Origin: Erythroxylum novogranatense
Taxonomy: Eukaryota; Streptophyta; Magnoliopsida; Malpighiales; Erythroxylaceae
NCBI GenBank assembly: GCA_029891385.1
Contig: CM057224.1
Span: forward strand, 7,440,001-7,504,000
Length of the DNA stretch: 64,000 nt
Direction: 5' to 3'
Shown here: piece after piece, positions 11,059 to 22,083 of the stretch
Position numbering within the stretch: position 1 is the first letter of the stretch
How the letters are laid out: every line of letters starts with the position of its first letter
Made by a program: the position numbers and the translations under genes
The notes under the pieces: generated by a model
Databases searched by the model: none
What the model was told of the DNA's origin: nothing
What the model saw: only the letters and a program-made list of their open reading frames with translations

Positions 11059-13766
11059 TGTTAGCCCCCAAATTCTTTTCTTATTGAATAAGCATGATCC
11101 CAATTTATTTTTGAGGTTTTGTTTGATTAATTGCTTTTGGTTAGAGTTTAATTAGAATATAAATAGTTGGAGGATTTATTGCTTAGATTGATGGAATTAG
11201 AAGTATTAAATGGAGAAATTAAGATTAAGTTAGAGTATAGTATGGTGTTAGTTAAATTGAAGGAATAAGAATGTATAAGGACAAAATGGGAAGATCACTT
11301 AAGGTTAAAAGATATAAGACTTACAAGGAGGGGTAATTTGGTCTTTTAAGCTTCATTAAAAGAGAGAAAGAAACAAAAACATTTTTGTCTTGTTTTGGAA
11401 AGAAGGAACGAAAATTTTGAGTGAAAGGAGTGTGAGAGTTTCGGTTGAGAGGAGAAAGAAGAGAAGAAGAAGAAGAAGAACTTAGGGTTTCACCTTTCAT
11501 TGCTTTAGAAGAGTGATTTTAAGAGTTTTACAAAAAGGAAAAAGAAAGAGGAAGACTTGATCTTCCATTAGAGCCAAAGACCAAAAATCATGGGTGGAGA
11601 TTCAAGGTAAGTTGTTTCAAATCTTTTGAAATTTTGAAGGGTTTTTGGTTCAAATGGCTTAGGAAAAGTATGGGTATGAGTATTCTAAGATAAATTTCAT
11701 GTTTTTGTTTCCTTAGGTTTTCCAATTTTATAATCTCTCTTGATTTAGGTTTTTGTGATTGTGAAGAAGTTCAAGGGAGGCAAGAGGAGCTAGAGGAAAG
11801 GCATCTTGAGCAAGTCTAAAGCAAGGGATTTTAAGGTGGGTAACATCTTTATAATTGAGAAATGAGCTAGTACAATAAATTTCAATAAATGGAATTTAAT
11901 GCTTTCCAACAACTTTGAAAATGTGTATTTATTACTCTTTAGGATGATTTGAGAATGTGACATGTGTCTTTTTCTTGTGAATAAATTGTGAAAATGTTTT
12001 CTTATTGTGTTGATGATTGCAAAAAGAAAGTGATTTTTGAAAGAATGCAATGGTTATAAAATTGCCTTTCAGAAAGGGGTCATTTTGGCCAATATGTTTG
12101 AAAAAAATGTGAAATGTATGCTTATATGGGTTTGTGGTAGTCCCTTAAGAAAGTCAAGTGCACTTGTCTATAGACTTCTCCCGCCTGCTCGCTAATGACA
12201 TGGAGCTCCTCATGGACTCCCCTAAGTTTACAGCTACACAAGACCGCTATGCGGAATGTGTAGTACGTTCTGTTTTGGATCTACCCGAACCATTTCCGAT
12301 GTCTATGTGTTTACGGTTTGTGATCATTTTGATGCATTCGTTATGTTTGATGTTATGAATTTCTTGATAAGTTGTGAATTTGAAAAATATGTGTTGCATG
12401 GTTTTCAATGTAAATTTTGCTATGGAAATAAATGATTCAATGGTTTTTGTTTGTTTCTTAGTTATAAGCATGTTACTCACGAGCCGTCGAGTTCACTCCC
12501 TCTTCCTTCCCATCCACAGGCGATGAGCAAGATAATGAGTGACCGAACCGAGGTGAAGGTATCACTCCCGTTTGCTTTTTGATTTTGAAGTTATATTTTG
12601 TAAACAAAGCTTTAGTTACATTTTTGGTGCAAAATTACTGTTCATGTGGCTTCTTTGTAATTTGAATTTCCGAGACTTTGATGTATTGGGGCTAGAAATG
12701 CCCACTAAAGCTTTGTAAGAACTCATGTTTTGATATTGATGAAAGATATTCAGGTTTTATTGTGTTTTTGCCAATGTTGTTCCAAAGATTATTTTGCATT
12801 GTTTTTGTAAATGTTCATAAGGGTAGGTTTTGTGTATGTTAGATTTGAGGTAAATTCTGGACTGATATAGCTTAAATTGGATCAAGTAGTCCTCTTGAAA
12901 GTTGTAGATGAATTTCATAGCTTTCTAACGATGTATAATATGCTATTTTTGGATGTGGGAGTTGAAAGATGTGAATTTTTGAAGTTTGGGTGCTGTCTAG
13001 GATGGTAAAATCTGGGACAGAAACTTTGAGTGAAATTTTGACCCTCATAAAGGTAGAAATTGTTCATAAGGTCTTCATGAAGATGGTAGTTTATATTTTT
13101 ATCTTTCCATTGATATAAAGTATGACATTTTTGGGCAATGGAGTAGAAAGTTATGATGCTTAGAAGTTCTGTTACTATTTAGGATGACTTTTTTCAGGCA
13201 GCCACTTTGAGATAGATTTTGACTCCCTTAAAGGCCAAATTGGTTTTTAAGTCCCGCATGGAAGTTGTAGAGCTTCCTTTTAACTTTTCATTGATATCAA
13301 ATTTGCAAATTTTGAAGTTCTGGATAAAAAGATATAAATTTTGGAAGTTAGGTAGTCGGGGAAGAGGGACCAGGGGTCGCGATTGTCGTGAATGCGACGC
13401 TGCACACTTGCGCTCGTCGCGAGGGCGACCTGACATCTCTCAATTCTTTTGACCATAACTTATTCGTCCGACCTCCGATTGACCTAATTTTTGAAGCGTT
13501 GGATTTCGAAGACTTTCCTCTACCTCTCCATAAAAAATTTATAGCTTTTGAGATTGATTTGAAAAAGATGGATTGAATCAAAGTGAGAGGAATCAATTTT
13601 TAATTTAGGACTCAAGACTTTTTAATTTTCAAATCTGTTCGGAAGTATGTGATTTGGGTATTTTTGTTGAGGTTTGGCTTGGTGAGGAATTCCTCTCTTG
13701 TGGGATGCGAGTCCAAATGTCACGTAGGACGTCGGGCACGTGACTCGCAAGGGTGGGGTTCCAACA
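11059..13766 (+). mobile_element. Solo LTR, gypsy chromovirus type, TSD TTGAT
   Basis: The ends are TGTTAGCCCCC and GGGTTCCAACA. The five bases TTGAT lie on both sides (11054-11058 and 13767-13771), so this is a complete insertion that recombined down to one LTR (2,708 bp). It shares ordered blocks with the LTR of the full gypsy element at 22084: TCTCCCGCCTGC with the following GTAGTACGT block, GTTACTCACGAGCCGTCG, and a terminal block containing GTCACGTAGGACGTCG. Splice-like sites (AAGGTAAGTTG at about 11607, TTTAGGTTTT at about 11747, AAGGTGGGTAAC at about 11833) are shared with other LTRs here. Short open frames within it have no protein similarity I recognise. Confidence 0.92.
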
Positions 13767-13771
13767 TTGAT

Positions 13772-14396
13772 GATCCTATGATCAAGAACACTTTTAGATT
13801 AAACCCTAAAGACGACTTTCATTATCATATATAATCTCCATTATGATGACAAATGTATAATTCTAATCAATAATTTATCATATTAGAATAAAAACAATAA
13901 ACATAATATGATAATAAAATCATTTGCCATGCTATTAATTAAAATTAATAGTTATAAAACTGAAGTATTCAATCTATTATATAGTGATTGGGTCATGGAT
14001 ATAATTCCAACAGAGGGTTGTCTAATTAATAATTACGTGTTTTTATTGTCAGTTATACTAATAAAAATTAATAGAATTACGATTTTTGAAAGTTGTTACA
14101 TTTAATTAAAAATATTAAAGTTTTTATTGTTAAGTAAAAAAGTTTAAAAAGATTTGATACCAGCAGATTTGATATGACAAAAGAGTTTGTAAGAAGTGAA
14201 GCGTGATGTTATCAAAGAGAGAAAGGAGGGGCACATCAAATATTGGAAAAAGAGATTGCGTGGAATGTCGCGTCTCTGTCAGAACGAGGGTAGGATATTC
14301 AATAGTTAGGCTTCAGTGAAGTGTACGTTTGTGAGATGGAGCTAGCCCAAGCCTTGAATATGTATTAGTTCTCTTACTATTAGTATCCTACTTACT
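13772..14396. other. AT-rich, right flank of the unassigned retroelement-like DNA
   Basis: It continues the sequence interrupted by the solo LTR at 11059-13766. No coding region is supported. Confidence 0.4.
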
Positions 14397-14417
14397 ATTT
14401 ATTTATTTATTTATTTA

Positions 14418-14452
<35 letters not shown>

Positions 14453-14510
14453 GATATTATATTTTAAATTTTATTTTATTATTATTATTATTTTGTATTT
14501 TGTATTTGTA

Positions 14511-14541
<31 letters not shown>

Positions 14542-14547
14542 AATTAC
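14397..14547. repeat. Compound microsatellite (ATTT)n / (ATT)n
   Basis: Runs of ATTT repeats (14400-14422), ATT repeats (about 14422-14452 and 14477-14492) and again ATTT repeats (14513-14535) form one compound simple repeat. Confidence 0.95.
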
Positions 14548-14569
14548 TATTATCCTATCACATATGCAT

Positions 14570-14690
14570 GTAGGTCTAATGGAAACAATATCTCTACAAT
14601 GCAGGGGTAAGGCTGTGTACTATCAGGCTCCCCAGACCCTGTTTCATTGCAGAATTTTGGGGTATGATGATGATGATGATGATGATGTTA
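14570..14690 (+). mobile_element. SINE 3' fragment with (GAT)n tail
   Basis: The block ATGCAGGGGTAAGGCTGTGT followed by CTCCCCAGACCC matches my recollection of the 3' body of tRNA-derived plant SINEs of the Au/TS kind. It ends in seven or so GAT repeats (about 14667-14687), a tail type seen in such SINEs. The tRNA-like promoter half (A and B boxes) is not recognisable, so it is truncated or decayed. Confidence 0.6.
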
Positions 14691-14915
14691 TATCAAATGG
14701 ATCGTTTAAAGTAGCCTGAAAATAAGGTTGTGTATTATTGAACTTCTTCAAATTTCATGTATTATCAAACAACTTCTTTACTAGTTACAATTAAGGTTAT
14801 GTACTACTACTAGACTTATTTAGGTTTTGCGTATTACTGAAATTTGCCTTGGGTGTTGTTATTGTTATTTTATTGGAATATCCTCTTAGTTTCTAGCCTT
14901 GAGGTTCGGTATTAG

Positions 14916-15098
14916 TGAAAAACTGAAGGGGGTTAATAATTTCGCAAACTTTCCACAAACTTCTTTGGCACCAATAAAAATATAAAAACAAGTAAAACCA
15001 AAATAATAAAAACACCAGAAATATGGTAACGTAGTTCGGCACACCTTGCCTACGTCTTTGGGGCCTTTCTGAATCGGTGACCTTTCTCTGATACCAAT
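14916..15098 (-). mobile_element. LTR end fragment plus primer-binding site of the Sirevirus-like element
   Basis: 14916-15066 repeats the beginning (plus-strand sense) of the LTR at 15099, starting TGAAAAACTGAAGGGGG. 15067-15098 (TCTGAATCGGTGACC, then TCTCTGATACCAAT) is the same PBS segment found at 21294-21325. Read in reverse, TTGGTATCAGAG is complementary to the 3' end of initiator methionine tRNA. Confidence 0.8.
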
Positions 15099-16649
15099 TG
15101 AAAAAACAAAGGGGGGTTAATAATTTCGCAAACTTTTCGCAAACTTCTTTGACACCAATAAAAATATGAAAACAAGCAAAACCAAAATAATAAAAACACT
15201 AGAAATTTGGTAATGCAGTTCGGCACACCTTGCCTACGTCTGCGGGGCCCTCACCCAGCTTAATCACTTTTACCGAAGTACAATAGTTTTACTCAAGACT
15301 TTACTAAGCCGACACCACTCAACCTTTGACACTATCCCTCAACCTCACTTCCTGTGAAAGAATTTCACACCTAATAACACGACCGACTCATGTTAACCTC
15401 AATAAATGATTTTCTCAATCAACCCAATAGTACGACCGTCTCATACTAACCTCAACAGAAGATTTTATCAACAATATTTGATAATAAAGATAAGAAATAA
15501 ACAACTCAAGTGATCAATCAACTAAGAACAAAATAATAATACACTTGAGAAAAAGAAGACAACTTCCCGAAAGGTTAAGCTCCACTGAATTGAATTTAGA
15601 AATCGTCGCAACAATAATAGAAAAGTAATCCACCCAAGAGCCACTTCACAAAGTTGAATGTTTAGCTTAAACAACTCTAATTAAACCATGTGGGATACTC
15701 CACACACCATGTATATCTCACGCACAAACCCAAAAGACTAAGTCTGGAAAATTAATAAACTGACACCCACTGCACTGTGGCTAACATTCACTTCACCGTA
15801 GCTTTTTCTCACCCAACGCAAGATGCACTTTTATTTTTCACATTAGAAAATCACTTCCACTATTGATGGGAAATGTGCACATATAAGAATATATCCACAC
15901 AGGATTTACTTAACCCACTTTGTTTCAATTAACACAACACTCACTGCACATTTAGATGCACACATATACTCACGCAGGATCCACCAAAAGACACCCACTT
16001 CACATTTATATGCACACTTCTACTCATGCAGGATCCACCAAAAGACACCCAATGAAATGTTTTATCAATATACCATCACTGCACAATCTAGCTACAATAA
16101 ATCCACACACCTCAACAACTACCGTATATAAAATGTAAGATGCAATATTCAGCTCCAAAAAACCATACGCAGGCAGCCAAGGTTATTTTCAAAGACACAA
16201 ATATTCAAATCCAAAAGAAAATTGCGCAGCCCACTAATGATTACATATGACTAACGCAATTTGAACAAAATACCCCACTGCAGATTTTTTTCAACTTCTG
16301 TGCACAGCTAGACACCATCTATAATTAGGAGATATACACATATATTAGAATATTTCAAAGAATCCACTAAATATAGGAGGAATATTTACTGTCCATCATC
16401 AAGGTGCCACATCATCACAGAATCATGCCCATCATCACTGTGCCACACTCACACAATAACCAAAGAGCTGCAGATGAATTTTTTTTAGGATTTCATCCTT
16501 ATCACGTGTATCTCATAGATTCCTTTTTAAAATCAAATAAGGAGGCAATAACTACATGTAATTCTAATAAAAACACAAACTTCATCTTTTATATGTCCAA
16601 TTTAAAAATGCCAAAACCAAATAAAGAATATATAAAATATATTCTAACA
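15099..16649 (-). mobile_element. Complete Sirevirus-like LTR (1,551 bp)
   Basis: On the minus strand it starts TGTTAGAATATA directly after the purine tract GGGAGAGATTG and ends TTTTTTCA next to the PBS. The first 760 bp (plus-strand order) match 21326-22083 closely. It contains a short tandem pair at about 15951-16058 built on GCAGGATCCACCAAAAGAC. No genes. Confidence 0.85.
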
Positions 16650-17664
16650 ATCTCTCCCTTTTTGACATTTTTGTCAAAACTCTAGCACTCCACATAAATA
16701 ATCATATTTGGACATATAAAGATGAGTTTCACAATGTTCCCCTTTCATCAAACATCAAGTTTCAAAGAACACCAATTATCCAAATTTCTCCCCCTTGGGA
16801 CAAAAAGATGCCAAAAAGTAAGACAAATAGTCAAACATATACCTGAAATCTCCCCTTGAATGGAACATTCACCATAAACAATCTGATGTCTCCCTTTTGA
16901 GACAAAACAGTATGAAAATGCATAATCATAATAATCAACCATAGATGCAGTGGAAGAATCATAAGCATGCCAATATGAAAATTTTCCACCATTCAAAATG
17001 CATGCCAACATATCACTACTTACTTCACTTCCATCTTCATCAGAGTGATCAAATTCATAAGCCCAAACAATGAACTATAAGTGTTGTCAGTGTAGTGAAA
17101 GAGAAAGATACCCGAGAGAGATCTATATCGATAAGAGAGCTGAAGAGTCTTTGATGGAGCCGAATAGAAGTCACAATACAAACTGCTAAAGAGATGAGAC
17201 GACAATAGCAATATAAAACTAAAGAACAAAAAATATATTTTCTTTCCTTTTTTTCATTTCCTTTTTTTGTTTTTAACAACACAAAAAAATACTTCAAAAA
17301 TATAAAGCACACTGTCCCTGTGCCCTTCGAAGAATCTCAAACCTGGTGTTTTTCTTTGGCTCGAATGAAGATGTATAATACAAGTTTCCTGTAATTTCTT
17401 GATAATCAACCCTTTTTCTTTCTCTTGTTTTTCTTCTTTCGCTCACATCCCTAATAACATTTTTTGCTGGATGGTTTCTTCAGATTCGAGATGAAGAGAC
17501 TCGATTCAAATTAGCTTTCATTGTTTTAGTTGGTTCATCATCCGAAGTAACTGAAAATTCTTGATTCTGAGTTACTTCCTCGTGATAACTAAGCTTGTAA
17601 ACCACTTCTGCAGTTTGCTCCATCTCTGATAACTAGTTGTGAGTCACTTTCTGCAGTTACTTCA
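16650..17664 (-). pseudogene. Sirevirus-like post-pol region and integrase-RT linker trace
   Basis: 16650-17000 holds several pyrimidine tracts in plus sense (CTCTCCCTTTTTGAC, TTTCTCCCCCTTGGGA, CTCCCCTTGA), which are polypurine tracts on the minus strand, as in the region after pol in Sireviruses. Around 17480-17425 the minus strand reads NHPAKNVIRDVSERRKTR, resembling the linker between integrase and reverse transcriptase of copia elements (typically NHP, then VIGD, then TR). Upstream of it is an acidic stretch, EFSVTSDDEPTKTM. Nothing of the catalytic domains remains. Confidence 0.55.
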
Positions 17665-20132
17665 TGTAGCGCCCCACTTGTAGAGTATACGGGACGCTCG
17701 TGGGTCATCTTGATACATATCCTACGATGAGGTGCACTACCAAACAATCACTTAATAAACCTCATGGCATCGATAATTTTAGCGATAATGATCACATTCA
17801 CTAAAATTTTGAAACCAAAAAGTACTTCTTATCTCATTTATGAGAACCATACTTCATCATCATTACAAATATCTGAGCCAAAATGAACAATAATAGCTCC
17901 TATCTAGGTCATCCCAAAATATCCCAAAGGATCCCCAATGACCGACACATGGGCCATGCTCCTCTCGCAACACACCAAAAGGAAGAGTCCCAATCTGGAG
18001 CTAGAAATCTCCTTCTACGTCTCACGAAAAATAGTCGCAATTTGGGTGAGTTTGCGAAACTCAATGAGTAACCATCATCGATGGTTTACCAAATTCATGC
18101 ATTACGTAAAATCGCGTACAAAGCAACACATATCACATTTCGAATCATAAATCGGAATTTCATACAATCATAATCACACAGTTTCAATTAGTTCCATATC
18201 ACATTCACAGCATAATCACAGACTAAATGCACAAATGATTTCCAGTTCATTTTAATTGTTGTGGTGGCGTCGAAATTATCCATTTACGGGCACATCACAC
18301 AGAAATCGCGTTTTCGGGGGTAGGAGAGCCCTCTGGGTATGCACTACTGCCCACGCGCACTAGGGATAGGAGAGCCCTCTGGGTATGCACTAATCCCTTC
18401 TCACTTATCACAATAATGAGCTTATAGCTCGGTCGGATCGAATATGCTCCAATCCAACCGCTGCGATTCTTGATTTCTATTCATGCCTAGCGTGCGTTCA
18501 CGAATTCACGATAACATAACACATGCGGATCACTTAATCGTAATCACAGATAGTCACACACTAAGCACATAGACATCGTGGATTGAGAAACCAACTAGGT
18601 TACTCACCTCTAAACTTCCAAGCTACTGCCGGGAAGTCTCCGCTGCGTCAAAGGAACGACGCTCCACTAAAGCCTCTATAAGAATCAGAACGTTCGATTA
18701 TTACTAAATATATCAATTTCAAAAATCAGAATGCTTATGTTTCAAATGAATACTGTACTATGCACATTATGACATTTCCGACCACAATTCCAAATTATCT
18801 CAATTTCGTTCTTCTACTTTAATTCATAGCAATTTCTAATACCATAATTCAATTGGCTAATTCTATATCCTCCAAAGTCAAAATCAAAGACATAGGACTC
18901 ATCGATAAATCGAAATCAAATTCACTATTCCAATGCCATCGAATTTCAAGAATCATCGAACTAAATTTCCAAAGTCACATTCTTCTAAATTAACATTCGT
19001 AGCCCCTAAATCAAAATCAATTAATTACTCCCAAATCATAATTAAAATAACCTCAAAATCACAAATTCGGAAGGTTGCATCCCTCGCCGCGGTGCCTGGT
19101 CCCTCGCCGCGGCGAGCTTCTCTTCTCTCGCGCCCTCGCCGCGGCGTGCGATCGTAGATTCGCCAGAAAAACTCAGAAATCTCCAGATTCTCGACAGATA
19201 AAAACACCAAATCCAAGTTTTCTCCTTATAAATCACTCCTAAATAATTTCATACATAATATACAACTAATCTCTAACTTATTCCATCAAACAATAAATAT
19301 CCCCAATTTCAACCTAAAACCCATATAAATGCAAACACTCTAATTCTCAAACCATTAATCGGTAAATTTCGCTTAAATCGGAAGATTAAACACATAAATA
19401 AGCAATAACTTACTTGATTAAGCTTTAAACTATTCCAAATCACCAAGAAATCCTGGCGATCCAAGGAAGAAAATCACGAAGAAGAAGAAGAAAGCTTCGT
19501 GGGAGAGGAATTTCAAAGGTAAGGCTATATATATATTAAAAGGACAAAAACTTGTTTGGCTAATTTAAATGCCACTAGCCCGATCCGAACTACCTCAGTC
19601 CAATTTCTAACTCTAATTTCTCCCGAATTCCAATGGCTAAATCTTAATTCCTCAATTCAAATTTCTAATCTATCCATACCATTGGATAATTAATTTTGGG
19701 CAGGATATTCAATTAATCAGTCATCTATCTCATTTTTCCGATCAAGCCTAATATAGAAAATTCCAAAAAATTCCTATAATTCCACAAAATTAGAAAATAC
19801 CTAATCACATACTCCAAATTTCAATTCTCAATTCCTAAATTCAATTTAACTCTCCAATTTCATAAATCAAATATCAAATTCACTAATAACACAATTTACC
19901 TTAATTCACAATTCCTCCAATTTCACAAATCAAAGCACATTAAACCTTAATCACAAAGTCTCCAATTACACAAACAAGTCGGAATTCTGTCATACATGCA
20001 TGTACATATAGATGCTAATGAAATGCTGAACATTTATCAAATGTGCAGAGGCTATAAATACAGATGCAGAATACGTATACAAAATACGTATAAAAGGAAC
20101 TGTACACATCCTATCGGTGACGGGATGTTACA
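17665..20132 (-). mobile_element. Solo LTR, TGTAGCGCCCC family, TSD CTTCA
   Basis: The ends are TGTAGCGCCCC and GGGATGTTACA; on the minus strand, TGTAACATCCC to GGGGCGCTACA. CTTCA is duplicated at 17660-17664 and 20133-20137. It is 2,468 bp long and shares blocks with the LTRs at 41077 and 49180: ACCATCATCGATGGT near 18071, the ACTAGGTTACTCACCT block near 18593, and the cysteine-tRNA-free terminal motif. A TATATATATA stretch at about 19529 lies at a position consistent with the minus-strand promoter. A GC-rich palindrome cluster sits at 19083-19150. It interrupts the Sirevirus-like element. Confidence 0.93.
19083..19150. repeat. CpG-dense imperfect palindromes (CTCGCCGCGGCGAG type)
   Basis: Three related copies lie at about 19083-19095, 19103-19116 and 19134-19148, in otherwise AT-rich LTR sequence. 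The middle copy, CTCGCCGCGGCGAG, is a perfect 14-bp palindrome. Confidence 0.85.
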
Positions 20133-20137
20133 CTTCA

Positions 20138-21255
20138 TCTGCAGTAACTAACTGCAAATCTAGGCATTTTCTTGTTTTTCTTTCACTACTTTTTTGTGCT
20201 TGTACTTGATCATTTCTATTCCAAGCTTGCTTCGATACCATGGGATGCTGCTGAAAATTTAATGAAGAGTGTCTATATTTTTAGTTATGACCCCTTTGAA
20301 ATATCATTTGTAGTAATTGATAACATCTTGGGCTTATATGTCCAATAACTCCACAAAAGTGACATGTGGGTATAAATCTTCGACTCTTTTTCGATGCTTC
20401 TACCTTTTAGGTTGATCTGGACATTTCAAACTTTTCTTTATTCACTTTCGAACACTCGCCTTTATAGCCTATGCCTTCGAAGTTCCCTTTAACCTTACCA
20501 GTTTCTATCAACTTATCAAGTTTTTTGGTGCCTTCATTCAACATCCTCAATCCCTTTTTAGTACTCACCAATTTCATTCTAACTTCACCAAGCTCATTCG
20601 AAGTCAACATCAACTTCTTTTTTAATTCTTGTATGGTATTTTTCAGGCAAAGATTCTCTTCCTCCAATCTTTCATTCTTTCTACACGTTTTCACCCATTT
20701 TTCATATATAACTTTGTAATCCTCATAAGTATTCCCCTTTTTATCATCTAGGCCACTTCCATCGCTATCATAATCTGATATTGAATCTTGAGCTGGATTG
20801 TTTTCAAAATTTTCCAAATTTCCCTCTTTTCAACCTTCAGTTACTTCCTTCTCAGTTACTGTTAAGCAAGTAACTGGATTTTTGCTATATAAGGCAACCA
20901 ACGCATCACCATTATTTATTTCTTCTTCGCTACCATATTCACTCTCGGTGCTTGTGAAGGAATTTCCTTTTTTCTTCTTCATAGTATTGGCACATTCGGA
21001 TTGAATGTGTCCGAAACCTTGACATTCATGACTTGCGTTCCGTTCACCCTTTTATGTCTTGACTTGTTGTCTTGAATTGTTACTCGATGAACTTCCATCA
21101 TATTGTCTAAAATTGGATTTGTTCTTCTTCATTCTTTTCAGCCATTTATCGAAATTTCGTGTGAGTAGTACCAAGTCTTCGTTTTCATCTTATTCGTCTT
21201 CCACATAATTCATACCTTTTCCAGTTTTGACCTGTAGTGCCTCTCTTGTAGCCAT
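20138..21255 (-). pseudogene. Sirevirus-like gag remnant with two CCHC zinc knuckles
   Basis: A single minus-strand frame runs from an ATG at 21255 to about 20138 with several stop codons (near 21186, 21054, 20830 and 20407). In order it shows: LVLLTRNFDKWLKRMKK, a typical pre-knuckle segment; a knuckle CQGFGHIQSEC in which the usual first Cys pair is partly altered; an acidic stretch; a coiled-coil-like region (about 20730-20500) ending in LDKLIETGK and GIGYKGE; then a second knuckle CHFCGVIGHISPRC at about 20360-20320. This layout matches the C-terminal half of Sirevirus gag and the following linker. The N-terminal gag domain is missing: the ATG lies only about 70 bp from the LTR. Confidence 0.8.
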
Positions 21256-21325
21256 GTTCGCGAAGCTAGGATCTGCACCAACTAGCTACCAAGTTCTGAA
21301 TCGGTGACCTTTCTCTGATACCAAT

Positions 21326-22083
21326 TGAAAGACCGAAGGGGGTTAATAATTTCACAAACTTCTTTGACACCAATAAAAATATAAAAACAAGCAAAACCCA
21401 AATAATAAAAACACCAGAAATTTGGTAACGCAGTTCGACACACCTTGCTTACGTCTGCGGGGCCCTCACCTAGCTTAATCACTTTCACCTAAGTACAATA
21501 GTTTTACTCAAGGCTTTACTAAACCGACACCACTCAACCCTTGACACTATCCCTCAACCTCACTTCCCGTGAAAGAATTTCACACCTAATAACACGACAG
21601 ACTCGTGTTAACCTCAACGGAGGATTTTCTCAATCAACCCAATAGTACGACCGTCTCGTACTAACCTCAACAGAGGATTTTATCAACATTATTTGATAAT
21701 AAAGATAAGAAATAAACAACTCAAGTGATCAATCAACTAAGAAAAAAATAATAATACACTTGAGAAAAAGAAGACAACTTCCTGAAAGGTTAAGCTCCAC
21801 TGAATTGAATCTAAAAATCGTCGAAACAATAATAGAAAAGCAATCCACCCAAGAACCACTTCACAAAGCTGAATGTGTAGCTTAAACAACTCCAATTAAA
21901 CCATGTGAGATACTCCACACATCATGTATATCTCACGCACAAACCCAAAAGACTAAGTCTGAAAAATTAATAAACTGACACCCACTGCACCGTGGCTAAC
22001 ATTCACTTCACCGTAGCTTTTTCTCACCCAACGCAAGATGCACTTTTATTTTTCACATTAGAAATCACTTCCACTATTGACGG
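21326..22083 (-). mobile_element. Truncated right LTR of the Sirevirus-like element
   Basis: It is nearly the same as 15099-15870, starting TGAAAGACCGAAGGGGG next to the PBS at 21294-21325. It stops where the gypsy LTR begins (22084). Its continuation is not found on the other side of the gypsy element. Confidence 0.85.

Larger units (their letters stand above)
14916..22083 (-). mobile_element. Deleted Sirevirus-like Ty1/copia element with three LTR pieces
   Basis: Read on the minus strand, the order is: LTR piece (22083-21326), primer-binding site (21325-21294), gag remnant (21255-20138), a solo LTR of another family, an integrase-RT linker trace (about 17425-17640), a non-coding post-pol region with polypurine-type tracts, a complete LTR (16649-15099), a second primer-binding site (15098-15067), and the last ~150 bp of a third LTR (15066-14916). 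Protease, most of integrase and reverse transcriptase are missing, so it cannot move by itself. The right LTR is cut by the gypsy element at 22084. The third LTR piece suggests a tandem arrangement produced by unequal recombination, then deletion. Confidence 0.8.

Noticed and set aside
13194..13596. Cluster of overlapping short frames on both strands
   Set aside because: They come from GC-rich words inside the solo LTR at 11059; no protein similarity and no conserved frame.
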